The notes beneath the pieces were generated by a model. That model saw nothing but the letters and a program-made list of their open reading frames with translations, did no database searches and had not been told where the DNA came from. Position numbers and translations under genes: made by a program. Positions 8,246 to 16,112 of a stretch of DNA of 22,279 nt are shown one piece after another. Numbering within the stretch: position 1 is the stretch's first letter; each line of letters opens with the position of its first letter. The stretch is from an uncultured Clostridia bacterium (GTDB lineage: Bacteria; Bacillota; Clostridia; Oscillospirales; Acutalibacteraceae). The DNA is taken from the NCBI GenBank assembly GCA_945221685.1, contig CALYNN010000004.1, positions 1 through 22,279 on the forward strand. Reading direction: 5' to 3'.

Positions 8246-9438
8246 TAGCTATTCTTCTTTCTTGAACTGAATTTGCCCTTTGCCTTGCCGGAGTTTCCTT
8301 CTCTTTCGGAAACAAGCTCGGAAACAAAGCCGTTTAACTCTCTTGAAATAACAGCCCTCGGCTTATAGGTAACCACAGGCTGACCGTTGTTAAGCGATGT
8401 GTTAACAGTTTTAAAATCAGCCGATATAACGGCGTATGCCGGTATTCCGAGAAGGTTTTCAAAATCCTGTATTTTTACCGCGCTTTTCTTTGCGTATCGG
8501 TTGATTATCATTTTAATCTTTTCCTTTTGATTAAGCTGAGTTAACACATCAAGACAAAGCTTAGCTCTTTTCAAAGAAAGAATATTCACATCGTTGACCA
8601 TAAAAACTGTATCGGAGGACTCAATGGCGGTAATTACCGGGTCGGTAAGAGCACAGCCGCAGTCAACAATTACATATTCAAAATAGCTTCTTGCAACATC
8701 AATAATTGCTTTAACCTTATCTGCCGAAACATATTCCGCAAGCTCCGGTGAGTTAGGTGAAGCCAAAAGCGAAAGTCCCGAAAGATGCGAGGTACAGCAG
8801 GTTGTAAGGTTATCTATGGATACACCGTTGGTATCCCTTACCAAATCGACAATCGTTTCGTTGGGTGAAACATCCAAAGCCATATCTGCGTCGCCGAACT
8901 GCAAATCCAAATCAATAAGCAAGGTCTTTTTGCCCCTTGAAGCAAGAGATACGGCGGTGTTGGTGCAAATGGTGGTTTTGCCTACGCCGCCCTTTCCGCT
9001 GAAGAAGGCATATACCATTGACCTTACCTTACGGTCAATATTTACCGACTGGCTGAGCTTACGCTCCTTTGAAACAATTTTGCTGATGTTTTTGCAAAAG
9101 TCTTCGCCGCCGATGGATATGTCCATAACCTGTCGAACGCCTACCTGAGCCGCGCTGTTTACCAAATCAACAGAAATTCGGTTTGTAAGAATAACTGCAC
9201 AGGCACCGATTGAATTTAAATTCAAATCCTCTACAAAATCAAGAAAGCTACTGTCGATTTCGTCACTGTCAAGTAAAAATGCAACTACATCGGGGACAAA
9301 GCCGTGAATTCTTGTTTTTGCGCCGTTTTCAATTTCGGAATAGCCGATAATCGAATAATTCTCGTCAACAATTTTATTTTTTACCGCTACCTTGTATTCG
9401 GTATTGTTTGAACAAACAACAATGTTAATCTTTTCCAT
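8245..9438 (-). CDS. tadZ: Pilus localisation ATPase TadZ/CpaE
   Basis: A 397-residue protein. Residues 1-130 resemble the atypical receiver domain of TadZ/CpaE. Residues 142-370 are a ParA/MinD-type P-loop ATPase with the deviant Walker A GKGGVGKTT (148-156), the following LLIDLDLQFGDADMAL, and the segment VIVDCGCALTDP. The C-terminus is basic (KGKFSSRKKNS). In other Tad systems TadZ localises the machine, often to the pole, and recruits other Tad proteins. It sits 22 bases after cpaB and is coupled to tadA by a one-base overlap. Confidence 0.93.
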   Translation of the reverse strand: MEKINIVVCSNNTEYKVAVKNKIVDENYSIIGYSEIENGAKTRIHGFVPDVVAFLLDSDEIDSSFLDFVEDLNLNSIGACAVILTNRISVDLVNSAAQVGVRQVMDISIGGEDFCKNISKIVSKERKLSQSVNIDRKVRSMVYAFFSGKGGVGKTTICTNTAVSLASRGKKTLLIDLDLQFGDADMALDVSPNETIVDLVRDTNGVSIDNLTTCCTSHLSGLSLLASPNSPELAEYVSADKVKAIIDVARSYFEYVIVDCGCALTDPVITAIESSDTVFMVNDVNILSLKRAKLCLDVLTQLNQKEKIKMIINRYAKKSAVKIQDFENLLGIPAYAVISADFKTVNTSLNNGQPVVTYKPRAVISRELNGFVSELVSEREGNSGKAKGKFSSRKKNS

Positions 9439-9460
9439 ATCTTTTCATCTCCGGGCATAA

Positions 9461-10138
9461 TTACTTGCGTGGGTTAAGTACAAGCTTATAGGTGTAATCG
9501 TTTTCAATTTCGTAAAGCTTAAGCGCCTGCTTTTCGGTAACCTCAACAGTAAGAGTGCTGTATTCGGTAATCTTAGTTCCGCTTGCAGAGGAGCTGGTGC
9601 TTACGGTGTTTGTTGAAACACGGATAATCTTCAAATTCTTATAGGCAACCTTGGTAGTTGTTTTTCCGTTTTCACTGTCGTAAACAATTACATTAACGGT
9701 ATCACCCTCGCTTATGTAGCCGTCAACACCCGTAACGGAACCGGCGTTAAAGGAATAAGCTACCTTACCCGGAGCCAGCTTGAAGGACAAAGCAACATCT
9801 TCGCCGTCGGCACTTTCAAATCTGGATTTATTAATCTGCTCACCTGCGTAAATCGGGTCAATGGTTATATTGTCAACAAGCTCGCTTGCCTCCTTGGCAT
9901 AGTTTGGAGTTGCGTCTGCTTCAACAACGGATTTAGTTGCGAAGTAAGGATTTTCCTCGTCATCAAGCATTTCCTGAGTGATTTTTGTATTCTTGGGAAT
10001 ATCCTGAACAGCAACTACCACGCTGACCATATCCGCATCCTTGTATGTTGTTTTTTCATCAATCTGCTTTGCAAACATATAAGTTGCAAATCCTGCAATA
10101 AGAGCAAATAGAACTGCTATCAAATAAACTTTTTTCAT
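9461..10138 (-). CDS. cpaB: Flp pilus assembly protein CpaB/RcpC (SAF domain)
   Basis: A 225-residue protein with an N-terminal membrane anchor (about 3-23), then a SAF domain (VVVAVQDIPKNTKITQEML, residues about 43-63) and a C-terminal domain starting near YISEGDTVNVIVYD, as in RcpC/CpaB. In diderm bacteria this protein works with the outer-membrane secretin. Here no secretin gene is visible, so in a monoderm it would sit outside the membrane and might contact peptidoglycan or the pilus. AAAGG lies about 11 bases before the ATG, and the gene starts 68 bases after tadE. Confidence 0.88.
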   Translation of the reverse strand: MKKVYLIAVLFALIAGFATYMFAKQIDEKTTYKDADMVSVVVAVQDIPKNTKITQEMLDDEENPYFATKSVVEADATPNYAKEASELVDNITIDPIYAGEQINKSRFESADGEDVALSFKLAPGKVAYSFNAGSVTGVDGYISEGDTVNVIVYDSENGKTTTKVAYKNLKIIRVSTNTVSTSSSASGTKITEYSTLTVEVTEKQALKLYEIENDYTYKLVLNPRK

Positions 10139-10206
10139 AAAAATATTTACCTTTCTGAATAAAACCTTATTTCAGGTTTTTAAATAAAAGTTAAAGGCTG
10201 GCGTAC

Positions 10207-10752
10207 TTATTCGCTTGCCGGCGCTTTTTCAACCTTAAAGGTTGAGCTTGAGGTAAGAGTTTTTGTCATATCGTCGCAGGTGACGCCCAAAACGGGAGTA
10301 AGCACCTTCATATCGCAGCTGACGGTAACGACAACATCTCCCTCGCTTCGCTTTGCTACATCAAAGCCGTTCATAAAGACGCTTTCGCTGTCGTCATAGG
10401 TATATTCAACTGTTACCTTGGCATTTTTCACACCGGGGGGCAGGGTGTTTTTAACGGACTTGAGAATATCGTTTTCCGCAACGGTAGTCTCCTCCTCATC
10501 AATGTCTGCAAAGGTAAAGGTTTTGTCAATAGGTTCATTTTCGCCCTCATTGTAGCAAACCTTCGCATATTCAACGCAGGCAGTACGAGCCGCATTTCTT
10601 GCGGAGTTTTCTACAGAAATGTAGTTATAAAACAACCAGCCGAAGTCGATTATACCCATAACTAAAAGCAAAAAGATTGGCAGAACGATAGCAAACTCCA
10701 CTATCGCCTGTCCTTCCTCTCGTCTTTTCTTTTTTTTGCATATTTTTTTCAT
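10207..10752 (-). CDS. tadE: TadE-like pseudopilin
   Basis: A 181-residue TadE-family protein. After a short, very basic N-terminus comes EGQAIVEF with a prepilin cleavage site after Gly14, Glu at +5 and Phe at +6 (Glu19, Phe20), then the hydrophobic stretch LPIFLLLVMGIIDFGW and NYISVENSARNAARTA, all typical of TadE. The soluble part contains Cys60, Cys67 and two Cys near a conserved-looking VSCDMKV...VTCDDM region, so disulfides are possible. TadV would be the processing enzyme. The gene follows flp by 109 bases, with an intrinsic terminator in between, and has a weak GGTGAT ribosome site. Confidence 0.92.
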   Translation of the reverse strand: MKKICKKKKRREEGQAIVEFAIVLPIFLLLVMGIIDFGWLFYNYISVENSARNAARTACVEYAKVCYNEGENEPIDKTFTFADIDEEETTVAENDILKSVKNTLPPGVKNAKVTVEYTYDDSESVFMNGFDVAKRSEGDVVVTVSCDMKVLTPVLGVTCDDMTKTLTSSSTFKVEKAPASE

Positions 10753-10799
10753 TAGGTCATATCACCCACTTCATTAACAATACTTTAACATTTACACAA

Positions 10800-10828
10800 G
10801 AAAAACAGGGCAGGTCACCCCGCCCCGT
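10800..10828 (-). terminator. Intrinsic terminator between flp and tadE
   Basis: In the minus-strand RNA, CGGGGCGGG (from 10827 down) pairs with CCTGCCCTG (to 10806) as nine pairs including two G-U wobbles. The loop is GUGA, a GNRA tetraloop, and UUUUU follows at once. It lies inside the operon, just after the pilin gene, and no clear new promoter was seen before tadE. Partial readthrough would make flp mRNA more abundant than the assembly genes. Confidence 0.85.
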
Positions 10829-10861
10829 TCTCTCATCTTAGACAATTAATCGTATGTTGAT

Positions 10862-11050
10862 TTAACCGGCACTTGTTGGTGCTTCTGTTGTAAAGCCGTT
10901 ACTAGCAAGCTTGTCATCAGCAGACTTGAAAATACCTGAAATTCTAGGACCAAGAACTACGATAACAGCGATAGCTGCTATAGCAATAAGACCAAGAATA
11001 AGTGCATACTCAACCATACCCTGTCCGTTTTCGTCTTTAATAAAGCTCAT
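10862..11050 (-). CDS. flp: Flp-family type IVb pilin
   Basis: A 62-residue Flp pilin. The prepilin site is DENG then QGMVEYALILG: cleavage after Gly9 leaves Glu at +5 and Tyr at +6, the hallmark of Flp pilins. A hydrophobic stretch of about 22 residues follows (ALILGLIAIAAIAVIVVLG), then a short polar tail ending TTEAPTSAG. The mature form would be 53 residues, which is normal. A strong AAGGAGG lies nine bases before the ATG, the best ribosome site in the operon, which fits a highly expressed subunit. It lies between tadV and an intrinsic terminator. Confidence 0.96.
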   Translation of the reverse strand: MSFIKDENGQGMVEYALILGLIAIAAIAVIVVLGPRISGIFKSADDKLASNGFTTEAPTSAG

Positions 11051-11100
11051 AAATTTTTCCTCCTTAGAAAATTTTTAATCTATTAATTAGTATGTATCTC

Positions 11101-11769
11101 TTATCCGATAAAATCGAATACAGAGAAGCACATAGAAATTACAGTTCCGATTGAAAGAAACGGTCCCATAGGAATTTGGGTTTTAAGTCCGCCTTTCTTT
11201 TTTATCTTCATATATATGAAGAACATCAAAACAAACAACGCCATAAGCACCATTGCCTGAAAATAACCAACGGCGTAAATCGTAAGACCGATAACTCCGC
11301 TATACTTTATATCTCCGGCGCCCATAGGAATTTTGAGAATACTCGGAATCGTACAAACAATCATTCCAATGAAAAATCCAAGGAATACCTTTGAAAGCTC
11401 CTCTACACTTTTTTCGCTGATACAGTAATAAATCAAATATCCTGCCTGAATAATCAGCATAGTCAAAAGCAGCGGGTTTGGAATTTTTCTGACTAATGAA
11501 TCCACAAAGGATATGCTGAATATCGGTATCAGCAACAAAAGGTTTCTTATAATCAATGCTGTGCTTGCTGCCGTAAGCATAACTGCAACGGAAGCACCTA
11601 TTCCCAAAATTACCGAAATCAGCTTCAGCGAAATCTTATTGAGCACAGCCGCATCGGCGGGGTCCTCTGTTCTACTGAGCGTCAGGCTTCGGGACAATGG
11701 GATTGTAACTATTCCTAAAATGATTCCGTATGCAACGGCAATCAAAATTTTTATTAATAATACCTTCAT
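11101..11769 (-). CDS. tadV: Prepilin peptidase TadV/CpaA (A24 family)
   Basis: A polytopic membrane aspartic peptidase with about six hydrophobic segments. From the ATG at 11769 the two catalytic aspartates would be Asp90 (in ISFVDSLVRKIPN) and Asp153 (in the GxGD motif MGAGDIKYSG). It would cleave the leader peptides of Flp and TadE. The frame is open to an ATG at 11805, but that start has no ribosome site, while CAGGA lies seven bases before the ATG at 11769. The shorter 222-residue form is therefore preferred. It is the first gene of the tad operon, about 60 bases behind the predicted transcription start, and flp follows after 50 bases. Confidence 0.92.
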   Translation of the reverse strand: MKVLLIKILIAVAYGIILGIVTIPLSRSLTLSRTEDPADAAVLNKISLKLISVILGIGASVAVMLTAASTALIIRNLLLLIPIFSISFVDSLVRKIPNPLLLTMLIIQAGYLIYYCISEKSVEELSKVFLGFFIGMIVCTIPSILKIPMGAGDIKYSGVIGLTIYAVGYFQAMVLMALFVLMFFIYMKIKKKGGLKTQIPMGPFLSIGTVISMCFSVFDFIG

Positions 11770-11835
11770 CATTGTTCCTGCCGTAGGGGTAATTTTTGTA
11801 AGCATTAACTAAACCGTTGTTTTGTTTACAATCAA

Positions 11836-11864
11836 ATTATAGCAATTTTAACACAATTTAGCAA
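11836..11864 (-). promoter_or_regulatory. Predicted sigma-A type promoter of the tad operon
   Basis: On the minus strand the -35 box TTGCTA (11859-11864) and a perfect -10 box TATAAT (11836-11841) are separated by exactly 17 bases. Transcription would start near 11829, about 60 bases before the preferred tadV start. The surrounding DNA is very AT-rich. No second, equally good candidate lies between the methyltransferase stop and tadV. Confidence 0.75.
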
Positions 11865-11893
11865 GTATTTTTAAAATTTTTGTTAATATTCAT

Positions 11894-11911
11894 AATGAGT
11901 AATTGCTCATT
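11894..11911. promoter_or_regulatory. Inverted repeat upstream of the tad promoter (possible operator)
   Basis: AATGAG and CTCATT face each other across a six-base centre, ending 30 bases upstream of the predicted -35 box. Position and symmetry would suit an activator site, but the arms are short and the region is AT-rich, so chance is a real alternative. Confidence 0.25.
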
Positions 11912-12000
11912 TTGTGCAAAATCACATATCGTAAAAAAATTTTTTAGTACAAATAGGATTAAGCCGTCACTTTATTTATATTTTGTTTAGATTTTATAAA

Positions 12001-13161
12001 TTATCTTTTAGGAGTAATTTTGTAGGTTTTTATAGAAAAAATCTCGTTATTCTTATATAAATCAAGCTTTGAATTATAATCCTTTTCAACATAATCAAGT
12101 TTATTATCCCTAAAATATGTAAGCTTTCTTTTTGTTGCCGATGCATCGTAAGCCATATATCCGTCAGCGGCTTTCGCAAAGGCATACTGATGAATAAGTC
12201 TTTCTTTCTTATATACATCGGTAAACTGAATATCCGACTCTGCTTCTTTATACAAAGCAAACTCTGCCTGTGCTCCGTCGCACGCCTTACCGCCTTTGAA
12301 ATTTTTTGACATAACGAAATCAAAAACCTCAAGGGGAGTTTTTTCGGCAGGTGATTTTGTTAGAACCGTCAGAGAATATTCCTTACGGGATGACACATCC
12401 GCTGCTCCCACTACTTTGCATTTATTGCTGTCAGCATTTACACCGTTGGCAGAAAGTGCAGAAAGCCAGCCAAGCCAGCCGTATTCAGCAGTATATCTTT
12501 CAACCGACAGAAGAAGTCCCCCATCCTTAAGGCAGTCGGCAAGAGCTTTTGCATAATTTGCAAAGGCATTACAGTATTGCTCCTCCCTTTCGGCTCTTTC
12601 TCCAAAAAATGCCAAAGGCTTAGTTTCCTTTTCGGTAATATCGAGCAGGCATCTAAACGAGGTTACAACAGAATAATCACATTCCTCTGCCTCGTAAATA
12701 TCATCGCAGACAAACTCAACATTATCCAGTTCAAGCCTCTGGGCGAGTGCCTTTGCATTTTCTATTGCGGCGGCGTTAACATCTACTCCGACTATTTTGC
12801 ATTGGGGATACTGCTTTGCCATAAAGCAGGTAACAATGCCGCAGTCACAGCCAACATCAAGAACGGTACCGTTGAAGTAATCCTTACTGTCAACAATAAG
12901 GTTTCCTATTCTTTTAAAGATGCCCAAATCAAAGGCGGCGGAAATCACAAGAGAGCCGGGCAGACTTTGATTTTTCAGCTCATAAAAGGCCTTGTTGCTG
13001 ACAGGCGCCCCCTGTGCTCTGGCGTTAAGCTGATTAAGCACCTCGCGAGCATATGCCTTATCTGTTTTGGAGGCCAGTGCAACCGCAAATTTATCGGGAG
13101 TTTTAAACGGCTTAAGACCGATTTGCTTAATATAATTTTCAACCTGTTCATATGTTACCAT
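12001..13161 (-). CDS. Class I SAM-dependent methyltransferase, substrate unknown
   Basis: From the ATG at 13161 the protein has 386 residues. The Rossmann methyltransferase core is clear: motif I VLDVGCDCG (100-108), the acidic strand end VGVDVN (124-129) and VEFVCDD (148-154), then further core strands. About 90 residues precede motif I and some 180 follow it, the latter not recognised. AAAGGA lies nine bases before the ATG at 13161; ATG 13167 and TTG 13179 are in-frame alternatives with worse spacing. It has its own promoter and lies upstream of the tad operon on the same strand, 195 bases from the first clear tad signals, with no convincing terminator between. Substrate cannot be told; protein, RNA or small-molecule methylation are all possible. 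Confidence 0.82.
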   Translation of the reverse strand: MVTYEQVENYIKQIGLKPFKTPDKFAVALASKTDKAYAREVLNQLNARAQGAPVSNKAFYELKNQSLPGSLVISAAFDLGIFKRIGNLIVDSKDYFNGTVLDVGCDCGIVTCFMAKQYPQCKIVGVDVNAAAIENAKALAQRLELDNVEFVCDDIYEAEECDYSVVTSFRCLLDITEKETKPLAFFGERAEREEQYCNAFANYAKALADCLKDGGLLLSVERYTAEYGWLGWLSALSANGVNADSNKCKVVGAADVSSRKEYSLTVLTKSPAEKTPLEVFDFVMSKNFKGGKACDGAQAEFALYKEAESDIQFTDVYKKERLIHQYAFAKAADGYMAYDASATKRKLTYFRDNKLDYVEKDYNSKLDLYKNNEIFSIKTYKITPKR

Positions 13162-13208
13162 AATCATTTTTCCTTTCAAGCGTAAGAAAATTTTATTATT
13201 TCATTAAT

Positions 13209-13237
13209 ATGTTACCAAAAAAGTATGGCTTTTTCAA
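13209..13237 (-). promoter_or_regulatory. Predicted promoter of the methyltransferase gene
   Basis: On the minus strand TTGAAA (13232-13237; five of six to consensus) is followed after exactly 17 bases by TAACAT (13209-13214; four of six). It lies about 45 bases before the preferred start codon. It is back to back with the plus-strand promoter at 13347-13375 in the divergent intergenic region. Confidence 0.55.
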
Positions 13238-13346
13238 CTTAAATATATGTGAGTAGATATTTTCGCCAAACGCATTTAGTGAACATTAATTGCGTACAGG
13301 CTTTTTGATTTGTTTATTAACACACTATTAATTTTACAGAGCTTTC

Positions 13347-13375
13347 TTGTTTTTAGCCGTAATATAATGTATAAT
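13347..13375 (+). promoter_or_regulatory. Predicted promoter of the ymdB-type operon
   Basis: TTGTTT (13347-13352) and a perfect TATAAT (13370-13375) are 17 bases apart. A second TATAAT is at 13363-13368. Transcription would begin near 13382, giving a leader of about 30 bases before the TTG start. Confidence 0.65.
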
Positions 13376-13413
13376 ATGTATCAACATACTAATATATAGA
13401 AGTTGGTGCAGGA

Positions 13414-14190
13414 TTGAAAATACTTGCAATAGGCGATGTAGTATCAAGTCAGGGTTGTGATTATCTTCGCAGGGAGCTTCCCGATTTAAAAAAAGAGCTG
13501 AACGCCGATATAGTTATTGTTAACGGTGAAAACTCCGCAGTAGGCAACGGAATACTTCCTCAAAGCGCAGACCATATACTGAATAGCGGTGCGGACGCGA
13601 TTACCTTAGGCAACCATTCGTTGCGCAGAAAAGAAATATACGATTATCTCGATGATGAAACAAAGCCGATAATAAGACCCTATAACTATCACCCGTCTGC
13701 CCCCGGCAGAGGATATACAATAATAGACAAGGGCTACGCCCAGATAGGTATAATAAATTTGCAGGGCGCCGTTTATATGGAGCCGATTCAAAATCCCTTT
13801 GATGCGGCAGACAAGGCAGTAAAGGAATTAAACGAGGCAGGAGTGCGCATTATTCTTGTTGATTTTCACGCCGAGGCAACATCGGAAAAAAAGGCTCTTG
13901 CATACTATCTTGACGGAAGAATCTCCGCCCTTTACGGAACTCACACGCATACCCAAACAAGCGACGGACAGGTTTTGCCCTGCGGCGCAGGCTTTATAAC
14001 CGACTTAGGTATGACAGGACCGTATTACAGCATACTCGGTGTTAAGCCTGAATCGGTTATTGAAAAGCTGAAAACCAATTTGCCTGTAAGATTTGTTTGC
14101 GAGGACGGGCCCTGCGTATTAGAGGGTTGTTTATTTGAAATAGAGAACGCCACCGGAAAAGCCTTAAGCGTAACGCCAATCAGGAGGTAA
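13414..14190 (+). CDS. ymdB: YmdB-family metallophosphoesterase (2',3'-cyclic-nucleotide phosphodiesterase type)
   Basis: A 258-residue protein of the YmdB family. Metal-binding positions are visible in order: Asp8 (AIGDVV), Glu39-Asn40 (NGEN), Asn67-His68 (GNH), His152 (DFHAEATSEK), His177 and His179 (GTHTHTQTSDG). The later ITDLGMTGP segment also fits. YmdB of Bacillus subtilis hydrolyses cyclic nucleotides and affects biofilm and motility decisions. The start is TTG at 13414; no other in-frame start lies nearby upstream, and GGTG lies six bases before it. In many Firmicutes ymdB follows rny (RNase Y), but here it begins an operon behind its own promoter. The lipoprotein gene follows after two bases. 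Confidence 0.9.
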   Translation: MKILAIGDVVSSQGCDYLRRELPDLKKELNADIVIVNGENSAVGNGILPQSADHILNSGADAITLGNHSLRRKEIYDYLDDETKPIIRPYNYHPSAPGRGYTIIDKGYAQIGIINLQGAVYMEPIQNPFDAADKAVKELNEAGVRIILVDFHAEATSEKKALAYYLDGRISALYGTHTHTQTSDGQVLPCGAGFITDLGMTGPYYSILGVKPESVIEKLKTNLPVRFVCEDGPCVLEGCLFEIENATGKALSVTPIRR

Positions 14191-14192
14191 AA

Positions 14193-15677
14193 ATGCGAAA
14201 AAGAAATATTGCACTGATTTTGGCAATAATATTTGCGGTAAGTGCTTTTGCTTCCTGCACGGCACCGCAGGAGAAAGCACCTACGACGGTAGCTGTTGCC
14301 AAAACAACAAAGCAAACAGACGACAGGAGCTTTAAGCTTAGCTACACGCAAGCGGACAGTCTTGACCCGTTTAAAGCGAAAACACAAAACAATCAGGTGC
14401 TTGCTTCCCTTGTTTTTGAATCACTTTTTGATATTGACGAAAGCTACGAGGTAGTCTCTAACATAGCAACAGGCTACGCTTATACCGACAGCAAAACGCT
14501 TAAAATAGACATTGACCCGCAGCTTCTGTTTTCCGACGGAAGCAGTATAGACGCGGAGGATGTTTTGTATTCCTTTAACGCGGCTTTAAAATCACCTGCC
14601 TACAAAAATTCTCTTGCTTGCTTCGGCAGTGCAGAGGCAGGAAATAACTGCATATACATTTATCTTAAATACGCAAATCCCTATGCAGTTAATCTTCTGA
14701 CTTTTCCCATAGCTTCGGTTAAAGACGATAAAGACGGCTATCCTATAGGAAGTGGAAGATACAGCTACAAAAATGTTGACGGAGAAACCGTACTTAAAGC
14801 GAATACAGGTGATAATTTTAATCCATATATAACCACAATCAGCCTTGTAAACATTGCGGCGGCTGACTCTATTGACAACGCGGTAAATATAGGCAATATA
14901 TCCTTTGCCTTTCGCGATATGAGCAGCGATACATCTAAGCGTATTTCCTGCGCTAAAAAGGCTGTAAATATGAATAACCTTATATATATAGGCGTAAACA
15001 CTGTGGCGGGTATTACGGCAGACGCACAGATAAGGCAGGCTATTTCCCTTGCGGTTGACAGGCAGGTTATTGCAGAAAGCGCATATTCAGGCTATGCAAC
15101 CGAAGCGACCTCGGTTTTCAATCCATACTTTAAGGCAACCGAAAATGTTAATTTGTTTCAAAAGAATTCCGACTCCTCAACAGCCAAGCAGGCAGTTACG
15201 CAAAGCGGATACAGCACCAAGGAGCTTACGCTTACGATACTTGTAAGCAAAAATGAAAACAAGCTTGCCGCCGCTACCCTGATTAAAAACCAGCTTGAAA
15301 GCGCAGGCTTTAAAATTAAGATTGACAGCGTAAGCGACAGAGAATATACAAGAAGAGTTAAAAACACCGAATTTGATTTATATATAGGAGAGGTTAAGCT
15401 TGGCGACGATATGAATTTATATCCGTTTTTCAGCAAAACAGGCGGAGTAAGATACGGTATCAGCAGTAAGCTGAAAACCCCCTCTCTTTACACAAGCTAC
15501 TTAAACGGTAAAGCGGAGCTTGGAAAATTCATACTTTCCTTTAATGAAGAAATGCCCTTTATACCGTTGGTTTACAAAAAAGGTATGATTTGCTATACAA
15601 AAGCAATGAACGGCGATATGCAGGGCTATTACGGTAATTTCTTTTCAAATATAGAAAGCTGGAATTTTATTTCTTGA
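14193..15677 (+). CDS. ABC-transporter-type solute-binding lipoprotein (family 5, peptide/nickel-binding class)
   Basis: A 494-residue protein with a signal peptide (RKRN then a hydrophobic core) and a lipobox ending at Cys22 (AFASC; Phe at -3 is slightly unusual). The mature part follows the family 5 binding-protein layout: SLDPFKAKTQNNQVLASLVFESLF, then LFSDGSSIDAEDVLYSF, PIGSGRYSYK, and a second lobe with AQIRQAISLAVDRQVIAESAYSGYA. It should be lipid-anchored outside the membrane and bind peptides or a similar ligand. AGGAGG overlaps the end of ymdB. No permease or ATPase gene is adjacent, so it either serves a transporter encoded elsewhere or acts as a sensor. The ligand is unknown. Confidence 0.88.
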   Translation: MRKRNIALILAIIFAVSAFASCTAPQEKAPTTVAVAKTTKQTDDRSFKLSYTQADSLDPFKAKTQNNQVLASLVFESLFDIDESYEVVSNIATGYAYTDSKTLKIDIDPQLLFSDGSSIDAEDVLYSFNAALKSPAYKNSLACFGSAEAGNNCIYIYLKYANPYAVNLLTFPIASVKDDKDGYPIGSGRYSYKNVDGETVLKANTGDNFNPYITTISLVNIAAADSIDNAVNIGNISFAFRDMSSDTSKRISCAKKAVNMNNLIYIGVNTVAGITADAQIRQAISLAVDRQVIAESAYSGYATEATSVFNPYFKATENVNLFQKNSDSSTAKQAVTQSGYSTKELTLTILVSKNENKLAAATLIKNQLESAGFKIKIDSVSDREYTRRVKNTEFDLYIGEVKLGDDMNLYPFFSKTGGVRYGISSKLKTPSLYTSYLNGKAELGKFILSFNEEMPFIPLVYKKGMICYTKAMNGDMQGYYGNFFSNIESWNFIS

Positions 15678-15702
15678 TTTAATGCCGATTGCAATATATA
15701 AT
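15674..15702 (+). promoter_or_regulatory. Predicted promoter of asp23-fakA-recG
   Basis: TTGATT (15674-15679) overlaps the lipoprotein stop codon; a perfect TATAAT (15697-15702) follows after 17 bases. It would start transcription near 15709, about 33 bases before the Asp23 start, letting this group be expressed apart from ymdB and the lipoprotein. Confidence 0.65.
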
Positions 15703-15741
15703 TGTATATAGAGGTATTTATGAATAAACGGAGGAATGACC

Positions 15742-16098
15742 ATGATAAAAATAGAAAAGCCAAACGGCTACATTGAAATTACAAACAACTACTTTGCAAA
15801 CCTTGTGGGCAATGCGGCGCAAAGCTGTTTCGGCGTAACGGGAATGGTGAATTCCAATCCTTACCAAACAATAAAATCAGCTATTAAGAGCAAAACCTCA
15901 CGGGATAATAACGACCAGGGCATAACGGTTAAAAGTATAAACGGAAATCTTGTTATTGATTTACACATATCCGTTTCCTACGGCGTTAACATCAGTGCTA
16001 TTGTTGAAAGCATTGTTAACAAGGTTCGCTATACCGTTGAACAGGCAACGGGCCTAACCGTATCAAAGGTAAATGTATATATTGACGCACTCAACTGA
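15742..16098 (+). CDS. Asp23/Gls24 family (YloU-like) envelope stress protein
   Basis: A 119-residue Asp23-family protein: GYIEITNNYFANLVGNAAQSCFGVTGM at the start, VKSINGNLVIDLHISVSYGVNI in the middle and the C-terminal VRYTVEQATGLTVSKVNVYIDAL. In staphylococci Asp23 is membrane-associated through AmaP and linked to cell-wall stress; the short YloU-type proteins beside fakA are less well understood. GGAGG lies seven bases before the ATG at 15742; the in-frame ATG at 15736 is too close to that site. The gene begins the asp23-fakA-recG group, an order conserved in many Firmicutes. Confidence 0.92.
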   Translation: MIKIEKPNGYIEITNNYFANLVGNAAQSCFGVTGMVNSNPYQTIKSAIKSKTSRDNNDQGITVKSINGNLVIDLHISVSYGVNISAIVESIVNKVRYTVEQATGLTVSKVNVYIDALN

Positions 16099-16112
16099 TT
16101 GGAGATAAACAA

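Noticed and set aside
10161..10180. Seven-base hairpin (AAAACCT/AGGTTTT) between tadE and cpaB
   Set aside because: The stem is short and AT-rich with only a weak T run; not convincing as a terminator.
11925..11950. A6T7 symmetrical tract after the methyltransferase as a terminator
   Set aside because: It has no GC stem; a pure A/T self-complement would not form a stable hairpin.
12577..13185. A 202-codon plus-strand frame opposite the methyltransferase
   Set aside because: The minus strand encodes clear SAM-binding motifs over the same bases; the plus frame has no recognisable domain and is a shadow.
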